Part shown: positions 11,709 through 46,800 of the stretch, piece after piece
Numbering within the stretch: the first letter of the stretch is position 1
How the letters are laid out: each line of letters starts with the position of its first letter
Origin: Amphibalanus amphitrite
Taxonomy: Eukaryota > Arthropoda > Thecostraca > Balanomorpha > Balanidae
DNA length: 64,000 nucleotides
Assembly: GCF_019059575.1 (NCBI RefSeq)
Contig: NW_024881994.1
Coordinates: 186,001-250,000, forward strand
Direction of reading: 5' to 3'
Translations under genes and position numbers: made by a program
Notes under the pieces: model-generated
The model's database searches: none
Told to the model about the DNA's origin: nothing
What the model saw: the letters and a program-made list of their open reading frames with translations, nothing else

Positions 11709-12287
11709 CTCGCACTTTGGGAAGTCGCTCTGGACGCGCTTCTTCCTCCAGCCGAGCAGCGGCGGGAAGCAGATGAGCGCGCTGAAGAGCCAGACGAAGG
11801 CGATCATGAAGATGGCCCGGCGCGGCGTGCGGCTCTTGAGGTAGTCGACGGCCTGTGTGATGGACCAGTAGCGGTCCAGGCTGATGAGGCAGATGTTGTT
11901 GATGGAGCTAGTGCAGGCGAGCACGTCAATGGCGGCGTGCAGGCTGCACCACAGTTCGCCAAACAGCCAGTAGCCCATCAGCTCCTGGGCCAGCGAGAAC
12001 GGCATAATGATCAGTCCCACCATGAAATCGGCCACTGCCAGTGACGCGATGAACCAGTTCTGTATGCCTTTGAGCGCCTTCTCGGTGGCGATGGCGATGA
12101 TGACCAGCATGTTACCCACCACGACCACGATCATGATGAGCGTCACAACGACCGAGGTGAGCACGATGCGCAGCGTGGAGTAGCCGGACGGGTAGAGCGA
12201 CTCGCCCCAGGGGTAGAGCAGCAGCGTGCCATTGGTGCTGTTGGCCTCGGCCGCCTCCGTCAGCGGGGTGACGTTCACGGTCGCCAT
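11709..12287 (-). CDS. Octalpha2R: First coding exon of an alpha2-adrenergic-like octopamine receptor (class A GPCR)
   Basis: 193 codons from ATG at 12287 (context CACCATGG) to a GAG/GTGAGT donor, exon end 11709, phase 0. The encoded part covers the extracellular N-terminus with three N-glycosylation sequons (N5, N16, N19), TM1 with N59 in VVGNMLV, TM2 with D87 in SLAVADFMVG, C114 at the start of TM3, the amine-binding D121 (AAIDVLACTSS), the DRY motif at 138-140 (LDRYWSITQAV), TM4 with W166, and the ECL2 cysteine C192 that would pair with C114. The DRYWSITQAVDYLKSRTPRR stretch is characteristic of alpha2-adrenergic-like amine receptors, whose arthropod members respond to octopamine. These signal from the plasma membrane, usually through Gi. 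TM5-TM7 must lie in exons at lower coordinates that I could not find. The exact subtype (Octalpha2R against another amine receptor) is inferred. Confidence 0.85.
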
Positions 12288-12560
12288 GGTGTGGGCGCCG
12301 CACCCGCTGCCGCGGACGCCGCCCGCCGAGTGCCGACCGACGCCGACCGGCCCGCCGACGCGCCGGCGACGACTCGGCGCGCGCCACTGTCCGGACGCCG
12401 AGGCAAGGACCGCGGCGCGGGCGACCGTCGGCAGAGCGGCCGACCGCCGGCGGACCGAGCGCCCGAGGGCAGAGCCGACGAGTCAGTCCTACCGACCGCG
12501 GGACCGGCAGCGCGGCCGGCACCGGCTGCTGCACGGCCCTGCAGTCTGGTTTGGCTAACA
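12288..12560 (-). promoter_or_regulatory. GC-rich 5' UTR / promoter-proximal region of the receptor gene
   Basis: About 270 bp of very GC- and CpG-rich sequence directly upstream of the receptor ATG. No TATA box is seen. GC content drops sharply at about 12545, as at a CpG-island edge. Overlapping frames here are by-products of the composition. Confidence 0.4.
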
Positions 12561-12645
12561 AGGATGATTGAGGTCTAAGATAGGTATCCGTCCCATCTTA
12601 ACATTTTGTACAGGGTGTCCCAAAATTAATGTCACACCCTCCCAC

Positions 12646-14276
12646 CAGGGTTGTATACCAATCAAGTCGATTGAATTGATTGATTTGATTCAGCGCGTAT
12701 TTTGAGTTGATTGGATTGAGTCGATTGACTTTTCGAGATGACTGGTTGACTGACTCGTTTGACTTTAGCGACTGGTTGACTGATTTGATTCCCGAAAATT
12801 AGAGTGACTCGTATGATTGAGTCGATTGAATGGAAAGTTGAAATAAGTTTTAGTTGACGAAAAATAATGACACCAATTGATGACATCAAAGATCACAAAA
12901 CTACACTGAAAACTGCTTGTCATCACAACTGCAATATGGAGTAGATGGCCAAATAAAGAACAGGGCCTAAACATGAACAGCCAACTTTGACTTTCAACTG
13001 CAATAACTGCTCCAATCCTGTGATAGAACCTGGCGATGCACCTACCTACCTTTCTGCACTCAGCAGGAATTTTTTTTTAATCCAGATGATAAAGTGCAAG
13101 GCCCTATATACTAATAAAGTGTGATTAATTACTAATTCACATCTCCACATCTCCTCAGAAACAACCCACTGAACTCTATAAATATCTGAAACCCCTACAA
13201 AAATAACTGAAACAAAAGCGCCGTTTTCGTCTCGCTAATTACGTTTACATTAATAGCTAATTTGCTGCATTGTTTAATTTGCAGCAGAACGTTTGTTGAT
13301 CCTTTTCTCCTGAGAGCCTAGGCATAACATATTTCATTTTCCTCAAAATATTTTACCGAATATTATTAAGCGGTTTTATTTCAATTGAAATAATAATTAA
13401 AACGAAATTGGTGTTGTACAACCGATTTATTTTATGATGATCTACCATACTACATGATAATCAATGACGTCATCTTACCAAAAAATCAAAAAACGAAGAA
13501 TAAGAATTTATAAAAGCTTAGCATACTTCTTGGCAAAACGTTTTCTTTGTTTTTTCGCAGTCGCACCAACGGCATTTAATTTTCCTTGTTCTTCTTCCTT
13601 TGTCCTTAACTTATCCTGTGGTTCCAGAGTCCCTGTCCTTTCCATTTCCTTTTAAATATATTTTTAATGCTCATCCCTATCCCCCAGTCCTAACAGTTTC
13701 AAATTGTATTGCAATAAAATGTTTTGAATTCTTCACATATAACCTATCTACCTTCCTTGGTACTGTTGGTAGCCAGTGACACATCTAGGCAGGTAAGTAG
13801 GTACCTACCTGCTTTCCTGCTGTCTTCATAAAGCATACCTAATGAAGTTGTCAAATTTATAGCACATTTTCAACACTTTCATATCAATATGGTGTCAGTG
13901 TGGCATGTAACCTAGCTAGGTTCATTATGTTCATGATCCACCTGTCCATCACTAGGTATCCTTCCTTATTACATAGAAACTTTGAATGGCATGGCAATTT
14001 ATAATTTTAAATGACAATATTTTTGTTTCTTCTGTAGGTAGGTAGGTAGGTAGGTACACCAGACTGCTATGGACACTTTTCCAAGTTGGTGGGGCGAAAA
14101 ACCTAATGTATATCTTGGTTTGAGTCGTTTGATTGAGTTGATTGATTCCTTTCATTGTCGCGTTTGAGTCGATTGAATCAATTCCCGAAAACTGCTCTGA
14201 CTTGATTGATTTGATTGGTTTCCCAAATTTGTCGTGATTGAATTGATTGCTATTGATTGAGTCGTATACAACCCTG
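12646..14276. mobile_element. Non-autonomous hAT-like element, 1.63 kb
   Basis: Perfect 13-bp terminal inverted repeats, CAGGGTTGTATAC at 12646 and its complement ending at 14276, flanked by a perfect 8-bp duplication CCTCCCAC (12638-12645 and 14277-14284). An 8-bp duplication with ends starting CAGGG is the hAT hallmark. Both subterminal regions are packed with ATTGATTGA / GAGTCGATTGA-type words (12660-12835 and 14110-14260), like the transposase-binding subterminal repeats of hAT elements. The AT-rich centre has no transposase-like frame; it includes a (GTAG)n run near 14035-14055. It inserted into an existing Tc1/mariner copy. Confidence 0.9.
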
Positions 14277-14464
14277 CCTCCCACAACCTTTGTTTTGCCT
14301 TCTACTGCGCAATATCAATATAATTTCACCGGTACTGGCTCCCAGACCATATTGGCTACATTCTAGTCACGTGACTTTCAAATTTTTGTGTCCCTGACCG
14401 GTCAAGGGGTGTACGGAGGTCATTTCCGGGGCAGTACCCAGCGCGCGCGGACCAGGTGTCCAGG

Positions 14465-15175
14465 ATGGCGAAACTGCAGAGCAAATCGTCCCGCAACGGG
14501 GCAGTCGGCATGGTTGCCGGTGGCATAACCCACGGCCAGGTCGCCGAGGTACTGGGCATGAGTTGTCGCACGATTTGACGCTGGTTATCACGCGACAGAA
14601 GCGGATAGACGCCTGGGAACAAGCTAGATCGCGGCAGGAAGACTTCCGCCAGCCGATAGCGCAGATCGTCATCGCGAAGTGCGGAGCTAAAGACGGGCTT
14701 ATCCACAAGGAAATTGGCAAGGAGGTTGATTGACAACAGCCATCCAGTCTTCAAATTGATAACCCATCGGTACCGGAGGATGTCTCTAAGCTGAAGACCA
14801 ACAAGCCACGTTTCCAGCCGAAACCCTCTGCTGAACATGTCCAGGGCCATCTTTCAACAAATCGGCGCCCCGGCTCATCGAGCTAGAACGACGAAGGACT
14901 GGTACAGATCGAGCTTCCCAGCATTCTAGGAGAAGGACAAATGGCCGGTGAATAGCCCCGACCTGTCGCCGATACAAAATCTTTGGGCGATCGTCCTAAG
15001 AGCCGAGGTGAACAAAACGGCGCCAGGATAACCTGAACGCACGCTGACCAGGAACGTTCGATCTGTCTGGTCCAAGATCAGTCCACATGGCTAGACATGT
15101 TGATGTCTGGTGTCCCGGACCGTATGCTTGCCCGCATCAGGAAGAAGGTGGAATGCATATGTAAGAAAAGCGCGC
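14465..15175 (+). pseudogene. Tc1/mariner transposase pseudogene
   Basis: From an ATG at 14465 the frame reads an N-terminal helix-turn-helix (GGITHGQVAEVLGMSCRTI) and then hits a TGA at 14576-14578. The DDE-domain remnant is at 14851-14990: FQQIGAPAHRA, where Tc1-like enzymes have Asp, and NSPDLSPIQNLWA, where they have the catalytic Glu. Both catalytic acids are thus replaced, and there are further in-frame stops (for example in ..FPAF-stop-EKDKW near 14930). The gene cannot encode an active transposase. Confidence 0.85.
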
Positions 15176-15321
15176 CTCTCATGTTTGTTATTTTAATGAA
15201 TTTGACGCTGGAAAGGTGTAACATTATTTTTGGGACACCCTGCACGTGATGGCATTGTATATATTTAATAGGTCGATTTTGTATACATTTATAGGCATTA
15301 TCGTTTTGCTCCTTTTTCCAG

Positions 15322-15705
15322 GACCTGGCTAATAGTTTGGTGAATATGGACGAGTTTTATCCTAACAACTATACCGAAATTCGTGATGAGTGTTCCTGCT
15401 CCGACATTTTTGAACAAGGACGCATGCGTGCCTCCATCTACCCGCATAGATCTCATGTATTGGTTATATTTAGGTGCCCATGGTTATGGTCAAGTGTAAA
15501 TTACGACGTTTGCGAAACTGCCTCCTTTGCAACACTTGAAAAAACAGCACCGCTCAAAATCGTCATCAATGGAGAGACTTTGCCTTTAAAGACTGTGGTG
15601 TCGGTTCTGCAGGGTCGATCGACGCCACGTGCCATGTGCTACGTGCCGCCAGACAAAACGCCTCATAAACTCCTTTGTCGGTGGTTCTGGATAAACGAAT
15701 GGTGA
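15322..15705 (+). CDS. Possible exon or ORF, 127 codons, unknown
   Basis: A good acceptor (CTCCTTTTTCCAG) ends at 15321 and the frame after it is open to TGA at 15703, beginning DLANSLVNMDEFYPNNYTEI. The peptide is Cys-containing (ECSCSD, FRCPW, YDVCE) with no recognised domain. A CTGCAG/G donor-like site lies inside it near 15612. It lies just past the mariner element. I recognise no family and found no partner exon, so this may be chance. Confidence 0.22.
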   Translation, partial: DLANSLVNMDEFYPNNYTEIRDECSCSDIFEQGRMRASIYPHRSHVLVIFRCPWLWSSVNYDVCETASFATLEKTAPLKIVINGETLPLKTVVSVLQGRSTPRAMCYVPPDKTPHKLLCRWFWINEW

Positions 15706-17314
15706 CACATATTACTCCACTGTGAACCAGACGATGCAGCTCACCATCCGGCGCCACATGCCCTCAGGCCTCATGACTGCGGCTTTGACGCTAAACATTA
15801 GCCCTCTTCGAACATTGAAATAAGTAGCACAAAAGAGATTTTAGTTAGAATGTTTTGTATTGTAGGATTTCTAGCCTTGGAACTTTGGATATGCAGGGGT
15901 TGTTGCGTATGGTCCTAACCGCTTGGCAATTGCATGTAATATACGCGCCGGAAAGTTTGGAGTTGACATAATTAAATACAATTAGCAAATTGCGTCTCAA
16001 TATGCAAATTGAGGCAGACAATACTTCAATTATGTTAAAAGTTGAGCAGAAATCGTTTCCGTTTTCTTCTGGGGTATGAAATTTGGTCACCGTGACAAGC
16101 AGATCATCCGTCCAGTCCGTCAAGCCCATGGTTAAAGAAAAACGACCAATTGACTAGTTCACACAACTCGGCGCAAATTTTAAATACCTGTGAGCTGGCC
16201 AAAGAGAAAGTTCGAGTGGTGCAGTTCGTTGAAGTTGGCGTTTGAAAATACCGACCTACATAATGTAGCTGCCTTACCAGAAAATGGCGGTTCTTATCGT
16301 TTGTATTTTGTACAGCGTGGTATCCCTCAACAAAAAAGCACAACGTGCTAACCTAACAAAACTTGTTTGGGCGCACAATGAAATACAATTTGCAGCAACA
16401 GAATGTCGCCGTGCGGCGTCTCTCAAACTAAAAAGCCTGTCGCAGTGGCGGCCGGGCCATGGAGCGATATTGGCATCGTTAAATCATTGTTTGAAACCCA
16501 GACGCCTTCGAAAGCCATAATGACGGCGGAGATCGATCGGGCGCTTACGGCGGCTCCTGACGTGTCCTCCGGCCCGGCCGCGGCGACAGCCGCCTCCGGG
16601 CTGTGGGTGCAGCCTACAGGGTCGTCTGTCTCATCAGCCGGCAGGCAGACGTCGACCGTTTTTGCCGCGACGCGACGTTACGACGAGAGCTTCATCGCCG
16701 GAGCCGACGCTCATGCAATTACATGAATGGCACCGGAATGGCGCCATGTTTCCCCGAGTAATGTGAAAACTTGCCGATCGGCTGGGTTTCCGGAGGAAAT
16801 AAACTGTAGAAACGCGCTCCCTACGTCATCTGTCGGAGATTCATAAGGTGCTAAATGGGGCATGAACTACATATGATGGATATTGCCCATTTGGTTCGGA
16901 CACTAAGCTGACTTTCAGATTATGAATCAAAGTATTAGTATTTGTCCATTTGGTGCGTTGATTTTATGAGAGACCAGTTTCCCAATTTCTCTTATTGCGG
17001 TATCGTCTATAATTTATTGCTTCACTCTAATAAATTGGTTATGTACATACATGTTTTTAGCTGTGAAATAGAGCTGCATGAATTGACCCGGTAACTAAAA
17101 ACAGCATTTAGGTACTCTTTCCAACTTACTGGCTGATATAGGTAAGTGTACCGCCATATTTATTAGATCTAGACCTATAACAAATGCCTAAAATGCGCCA
17201 GTGCGCACCATGGCTGATGGTATGTGACAAAGCAGGTTTTACATTGTTCCAAAAAGTTGTCTTTTTTAAGTCTTAATGTATTGAATGGTCGGTTTTGCCA
17301 TGATCAAATAATTA

Positions 17315-17421
17315 AATATGGTGATGAAATTGACCAATAATTCGGCCTTATTTTCGGCCTTATTTTGTTATATAAAGATACATCTCACTGCAATGTTATT
17401 GGTCAATTTCATCACCATATT
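17315..17421. repeat. Perfect 26-bp inverted repeat, 55-nt spacer
   Basis: Arms at 17315-17340 (starting aatatggtgatgaaattgac) and 17396-17421 are exact reverse complements. The spacer has a small direct repeat (ttcggccttatt twice). It could be a tiny MITE or a transcribed hairpin. Confidence 0.9.
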
Positions 17422-19003
17422 CTTTAAGTCTTTTTAATAAGAAATTGTAGTGGAGTTGAAAACAAAACACATTATTGTGGTCGAGCTCGAGGTAGGCATT
17501 AAGCAAGTTTAAAATAAAATAAATTGAGCTTACAAGTAAAGGCTAACTCGTAAATAATATCCGCTAGCCATTCCAGTAGTTGTACATATGCAGAGAAATG
17601 AATATAAGTAAGCTCTTAAACTATGATACACTATCAAAGCAACCTTGGAACAGAGTACGCACACTATGCCTACTGTCCTCAGGTCTGTGACTTGCGAGGA
17701 CACATTCCTGCTATTGCCTCCTGCAGGTGGCGTGTGCGATGGAATGTGTGGGCGTGCAGCTAGCAGGCTCAGCTCAGCATCCAGTCTTCGGTATACCGTG
17801 GTGTAGTTATGATGAGCACTTAGCAAAATTAAAGGTAGGTGCCAGCTGCCATAGCTTCGTGCCAGCTGTTATATTTTATCTACGAATAACTTCATTACCA
17901 ACTATTGGGTACTTGCCGAATTTCTGCAAGAGTTTTATAAAATGGAAAATAGTGAGCAATAATATTCGTACAGCTTTCATCTGTGGTATGCGTTACATTT
18001 CGAACGGCCCAACTGTCACTGAAATACCGTTAATCAGCTCTCTCTGCTCGGTATCGGAGGGGTGGCATACAGTGGCGGCGAGCGTGGCTCCATTTATTGA
18101 CCCTCTAAAAACGAAATGTGAACGAGCCAAATACAGTCGGTGACGGAGCACCGTTACACAGTATGTACAGGGCCGAGCCGAGACTCACCCACGGGCCGGC
18201 GGCTGTGCGGCGGCGGCCGGCGGAGTGGCGCCGGCCGGCCGCCGCCGCCGTTTGGAGTTGGCACCAGAGAATTCAGCGCACGCTCAGACAACTACAATCA
18301 CGGGTATTTATTACAACGCTCCACCTGCCTTGCATGGTGTTTCCACGTGGGCGCAGTCAAATATCATGTTATAGCTCCCGGCGAGCAACAATTCAGCCGA
18401 CACAAATTTCATCCCGCATACTAGCAAACATAAGTCGGAGGACTACTTTAGTTTAACCGCGCCACTAGAAATACTGCAACTAAAATGGCCGTGGCATCTG
18501 TTCACACAACATACCGATAATCACGTTGGGCATACGCTACTGAAGCACAGACAGAGGGTACAGTTCAAAGCCGTCGGTATCGGGGGAATAATCAGCAGAT
18601 CGGATCGGAAAGCAAAGCAGACAGACGTGTAGTATACGTTAGTGTTTTAAACAGCACACATCTGCAGGCAAAGAGAACCACCATTTATCTAGAAGCTGAG
18701 TTCTCGTGTCGCACTTCCAGCAAACAACCTAAACTGAGTCAATATCACATTCTAACGACTCGTGCCACGATTTACGTTATAATGATTTTTACTTAGCAGC
18801 GGACTGAGTAATTTCCATTTGTAATCGCATGTTTAACAAAACAAGAAGACAATGCCAAAATCAATTTGCATGTGAACGATGAATACATGGACTGAAAGGG
18901 ATTGAAAAACGAAAGGATTGTGCTGCAAAAATCTTTGGACATGAGCACGTTCATCTAAAGCCACATGATATATTTACACCATCAAACAAAAACTACGATC
19001 GCT

Positions 19004-19035
<32 letters not shown>
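19004..19035 (+). repeat. (CT)n(CG)n compound microsatellite
   Basis: About ten CT dinucleotides pass directly into a run of CG dinucleotides, visible across 19004-19035. Confidence 0.9.
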
Positions 19036-19412
19036 CGTCTTGCAGCAACAGTAACACATCACTTTGATTAATCTCGTCTCGCGTCGGGCGTGTATGTGTG
19101 TTTGTGTATATATAATCAGCATTCAGCACTATATGCGGCGGCTGGCTGCTGTCGCGCGGCGGTCCGGGGGCACTATGGTTAGGTGAAGCGGGGTGGCTGA
19201 CAGCTCCGGCGTACTATTGTCAGTCAGGAGAGCAGCTCAGTCGGCGCCGGCGGCGCGACACCTCATCAAACAAATCTGAAAGAACGGACTTTGTTGTGCT
19301 GGCGGCGGCGGCGGCGGCGCGCGGGCGGCCGGCGCCGGCGGGTCGGCCTTCTCTGAGATCACGTGACCCGCCACCCTGCCGCCGTCGCCACCGTCGTCGT
19401 CGACGCTGATCT

Positions 19413-43847
<24,435 letters not shown>

Positions 43848-46800
43848 CTTGCCAGCCGCCGAACGCACCGATGGCCTCTGAGCACGCAATCGGGCACACC
43901 CTGCCCCGCGCCGGCCGCCGGCTCCACTGCTCGCCGGCCCCGGCCGGCCGGGCGGGCGGCGGCGGTGGCGGCAGGGGTAGCCGTGGCCACCGGTGGCCAG
44001 AGGCGGCCGCGGCCTCCTGCGGCGTCCCCCAGCCCCAGGCGCCGCCCGGTCACTGCCGAGTACACCAACTGACCCATCAACGGTCTGGAGAGACCGGGCT
44101 CCGCTACCCTGCAGTCTTCTGCCGCCAGCAGTAGCTACGAGCGTGAAATTCTGGTCTCGCCAACATAACAGCCCGCCAAAGGATGGGCGGCCGGCGCTGA
44201 TAACACGAGTCGGTCGGCGTTTAACTTCGGAGCCGGGAGCGTCCGCACAAAAACTGACACGCCACCCGTTCTTGGCGTGGCGCTTTAACATTTTAAATCG
44301 CTGTCGTCTGGTGTCACCGCGCTGGTCACGACGGCTGACCTCAGGACGCGTGTCCGATCTGCCCGTCACCGACGGTCCAGATTTCCGGGCGTCGGCAGCG
44401 GCGGGGGCGGTGCAACAAAGAGCGGGGTGGCGGCGGGTCGTGGCGTGGGACACCACTCGGTGTCACCTGCTGGCGGCGTGGGCGGCCGGCAGCGGCGGCC
44501 GGCAGCGGCGGCGGCGGACCGCACGCGACGTCCGTCCGTCGCCGCCGTCTAATGAAGACGGTCGGCGTCGGACCGGGAGCTGACGGCGTCCTCACATACC
44601 CTGAGCCGTAAATCGTACCGACCGGCCATTCAGCGTTCAATTACGGGCGCTGAGGGGCAGCCGGCGTCCCTGGGCCGTGTGGCCGACACCGGCTTTGTCG
44701 GCGGGGCGCTGTGGGCGGGCCGCCGCCGCCGCTCGGGCCCCTGGGAGCGGAGCGGGCCGCCCGCCGTGTGACACGACGCGCCATCTCCCACGGGGTCAGC
44801 GCTGGCTGACGCTTGACGAGGCTCTCTCTCCCACGCGTCCCGCTGCTGTCAGAAGGGTGAGGGGTGTCCTCCGGGCGACTGACACACAAACTCGGCATAG
44901 AGCTACCGAAAAAAGGTCCGAAACCCCCGACCGTCCACAAAGTTTGTCCAGTGTATGTACCTATGGCTGACTTCTGCTCCGCGTAGGGTCACAGGTTCCG
45001 CGTTAGCTTCACAATAGCTAGTGGATGCCAGGCCGAAATAGCTCAAGTGACGTTTCATTGTGTTCGAAGCTGCATGATAACGCATCGGCGCTATCCACAT
45101 TCCACAGTACCGTACACAATCGTTTATGAGAAGTGATTCTGTAGATGAAATTAGAAACCGTACGAGAAAATTCATCCTGTAATGTTAGCATTACACCATA
45201 CTTACACTTCTCAAAGAAAATCTGCGCATCAAAACGTCATAATTTTACAACATGGTTATATCCAGCCATCTCTTGATGTCAACTCCGAGCTGAAGGTCAA
45301 TACCCGCCCGCCGTTACCAGCTCAACACTGCAACGCTTTCAGCTCGAGATAACTCCTACAGATAGATAGCAGAAACATGGGACACATATTGTGATATTTT
45401 GTCGCTGCCGGCGCATTTATCACAGCTCCATGGCGTCTGCTGACGGATGTGATGCGTCAGACACTGCGCCGGTTGTCAGTAATAGCCGACACCCTACGCG
45501 GTCCACTGCACATGAATCCAGTCAGGCGCCGGTCGTCCGAACAAATCCGACGGCGGGACCAGAGACTAACTACACACTGAGAATCACACCGCAGACTGGA
45601 CCGCTGACGTCTCCCCGTCGAGTGACGCCTGATGACGTGCGCTGATGACGCGCAGCGAGCGCCGCTGGATCAGCAGTGAGCTCCGGCGTCACTCCTCGCT
45701 TTCTCCCGCGTCCGGGGCAGAAAAAAAAGACAACTTGAGTGTCCGGGCGGCGGCGGTTATCACGCTCCGCCATCAGCTCTGGGAGGAAGTGGCAGGGGGA
45801 TTGGTCCACGAGGCGTCAAACGTCACCCGTCCGACCCCTCCCTCCCATCCATCCGAGGGGATAACGGACGCTCGGGCGGCAGTGGAGCACACCACACCTG
45901 TCCACCTCGCGTGTCCGTCAGTGCGTGCTAAACCCGGGCGTCCAACAGAGAGACAAACGTCGACAGGACCCTGACGGCGTCCCAGCTGTCAGAGGGGCTG
46001 ATGGTCAGGATCCGAACAGGTGTAGGGGCGGGACGGACCCTTGCCCTCCCTCCCCGGACGGAGAATCGGCTTAGGGTACTGGGGGAGGTCCATTCGCCTA
46101 GTCAAACACGTGGAAGGACAAGTGAGGGACACGTCAGCATTCACAGCGGACGAGGTGACGGTTTTATCTTATTTTGCGCTCACGACTCATAGGGACAGTC
46201 AAACACATTAGCTGCCGAGTGCCGAGGTCAGGCATATGAAGGCTGGAGAAAGGCTGTTGTTTGCCAGAGGCATGGGGTAAGCTGTTTCCCATAAAACACG
46301 TTAAATGCTGATAAAAGTTCATTGATTTAAATATACATAACTTCAGCGTTACACTTGGAACAGTAAGGCTTCTCTTACCAGTAAATAGCTGTTGATAGCA
46401 TTAGAAAAGCAAAGATTTGGGCCGTCCGCATCAATTACTTTGTAATACCGATTACGAGAAAACTTTGAAGTTTAACTTTTAGCATATAAACAATTTACGG
46501 TGTGATTCATATACATTTACAATAGACCATTGAACACATACATGGTCATTCAAAAAAACAAAAAAAAATTTACGAAAAGCAGTGCATGAAAATAACGTGT
46601 GTAGATATGCACTCATTAGAAGACGTAATTGGGACAAATTGGATCGAGCAGCAGCCAATAAAGGTGAATGCAAAGGGCGTAGATGCTCCTTATTCCATTG
46701 AGCGGAAATTTCACCGATGATTCACATTTGCTTCAACTGTATTTTAATTCGAATATAGAAAACGATTAAAACTACTTATCATCGAGCTATCTTAATCCAT

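Larger units (their letters stand above)
12611..15242 (+). mobile_element. Tc1/mariner-superfamily element, inactive, interrupted by a hAT-like insertion
   Basis: The terminal inverted repeats are 28 bp with two mismatches: cagggtgtcccaaaa... at 12611-12638 and its complement at 15215-15242. The left flank is TA, as expected for this superfamily; the right flank is CA, apparently mutated. The hAT-like element at 12646-14276 with its 8-bp target duplication splits it; without that insertion the element would be about 1.0 kb, normal for a short Tc1/mariner element. It contains a decayed transposase gene on the plus strand (14465 onward). Confidence 0.85.
15706..19412. other. Intergenic, including likely lowfat 3' UTR side; no gene recognised
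   Basis: Mostly AT-rich to 18.0 kb, then mixed. It holds the 26-bp inverted repeat at 17315-17421 and a microsatellite at 19004. The final few hundred bases before 19413 are downstream of the lowfat stop codon and should include its 3' UTR; I could not place its poly(A) site with confidence. Confidence 0.4.

Noticed and set aside
14356..14977. Minus-strand frames of up to 164 codons
   Set aside because: Antisense shadows of the mariner transposase pseudogene.
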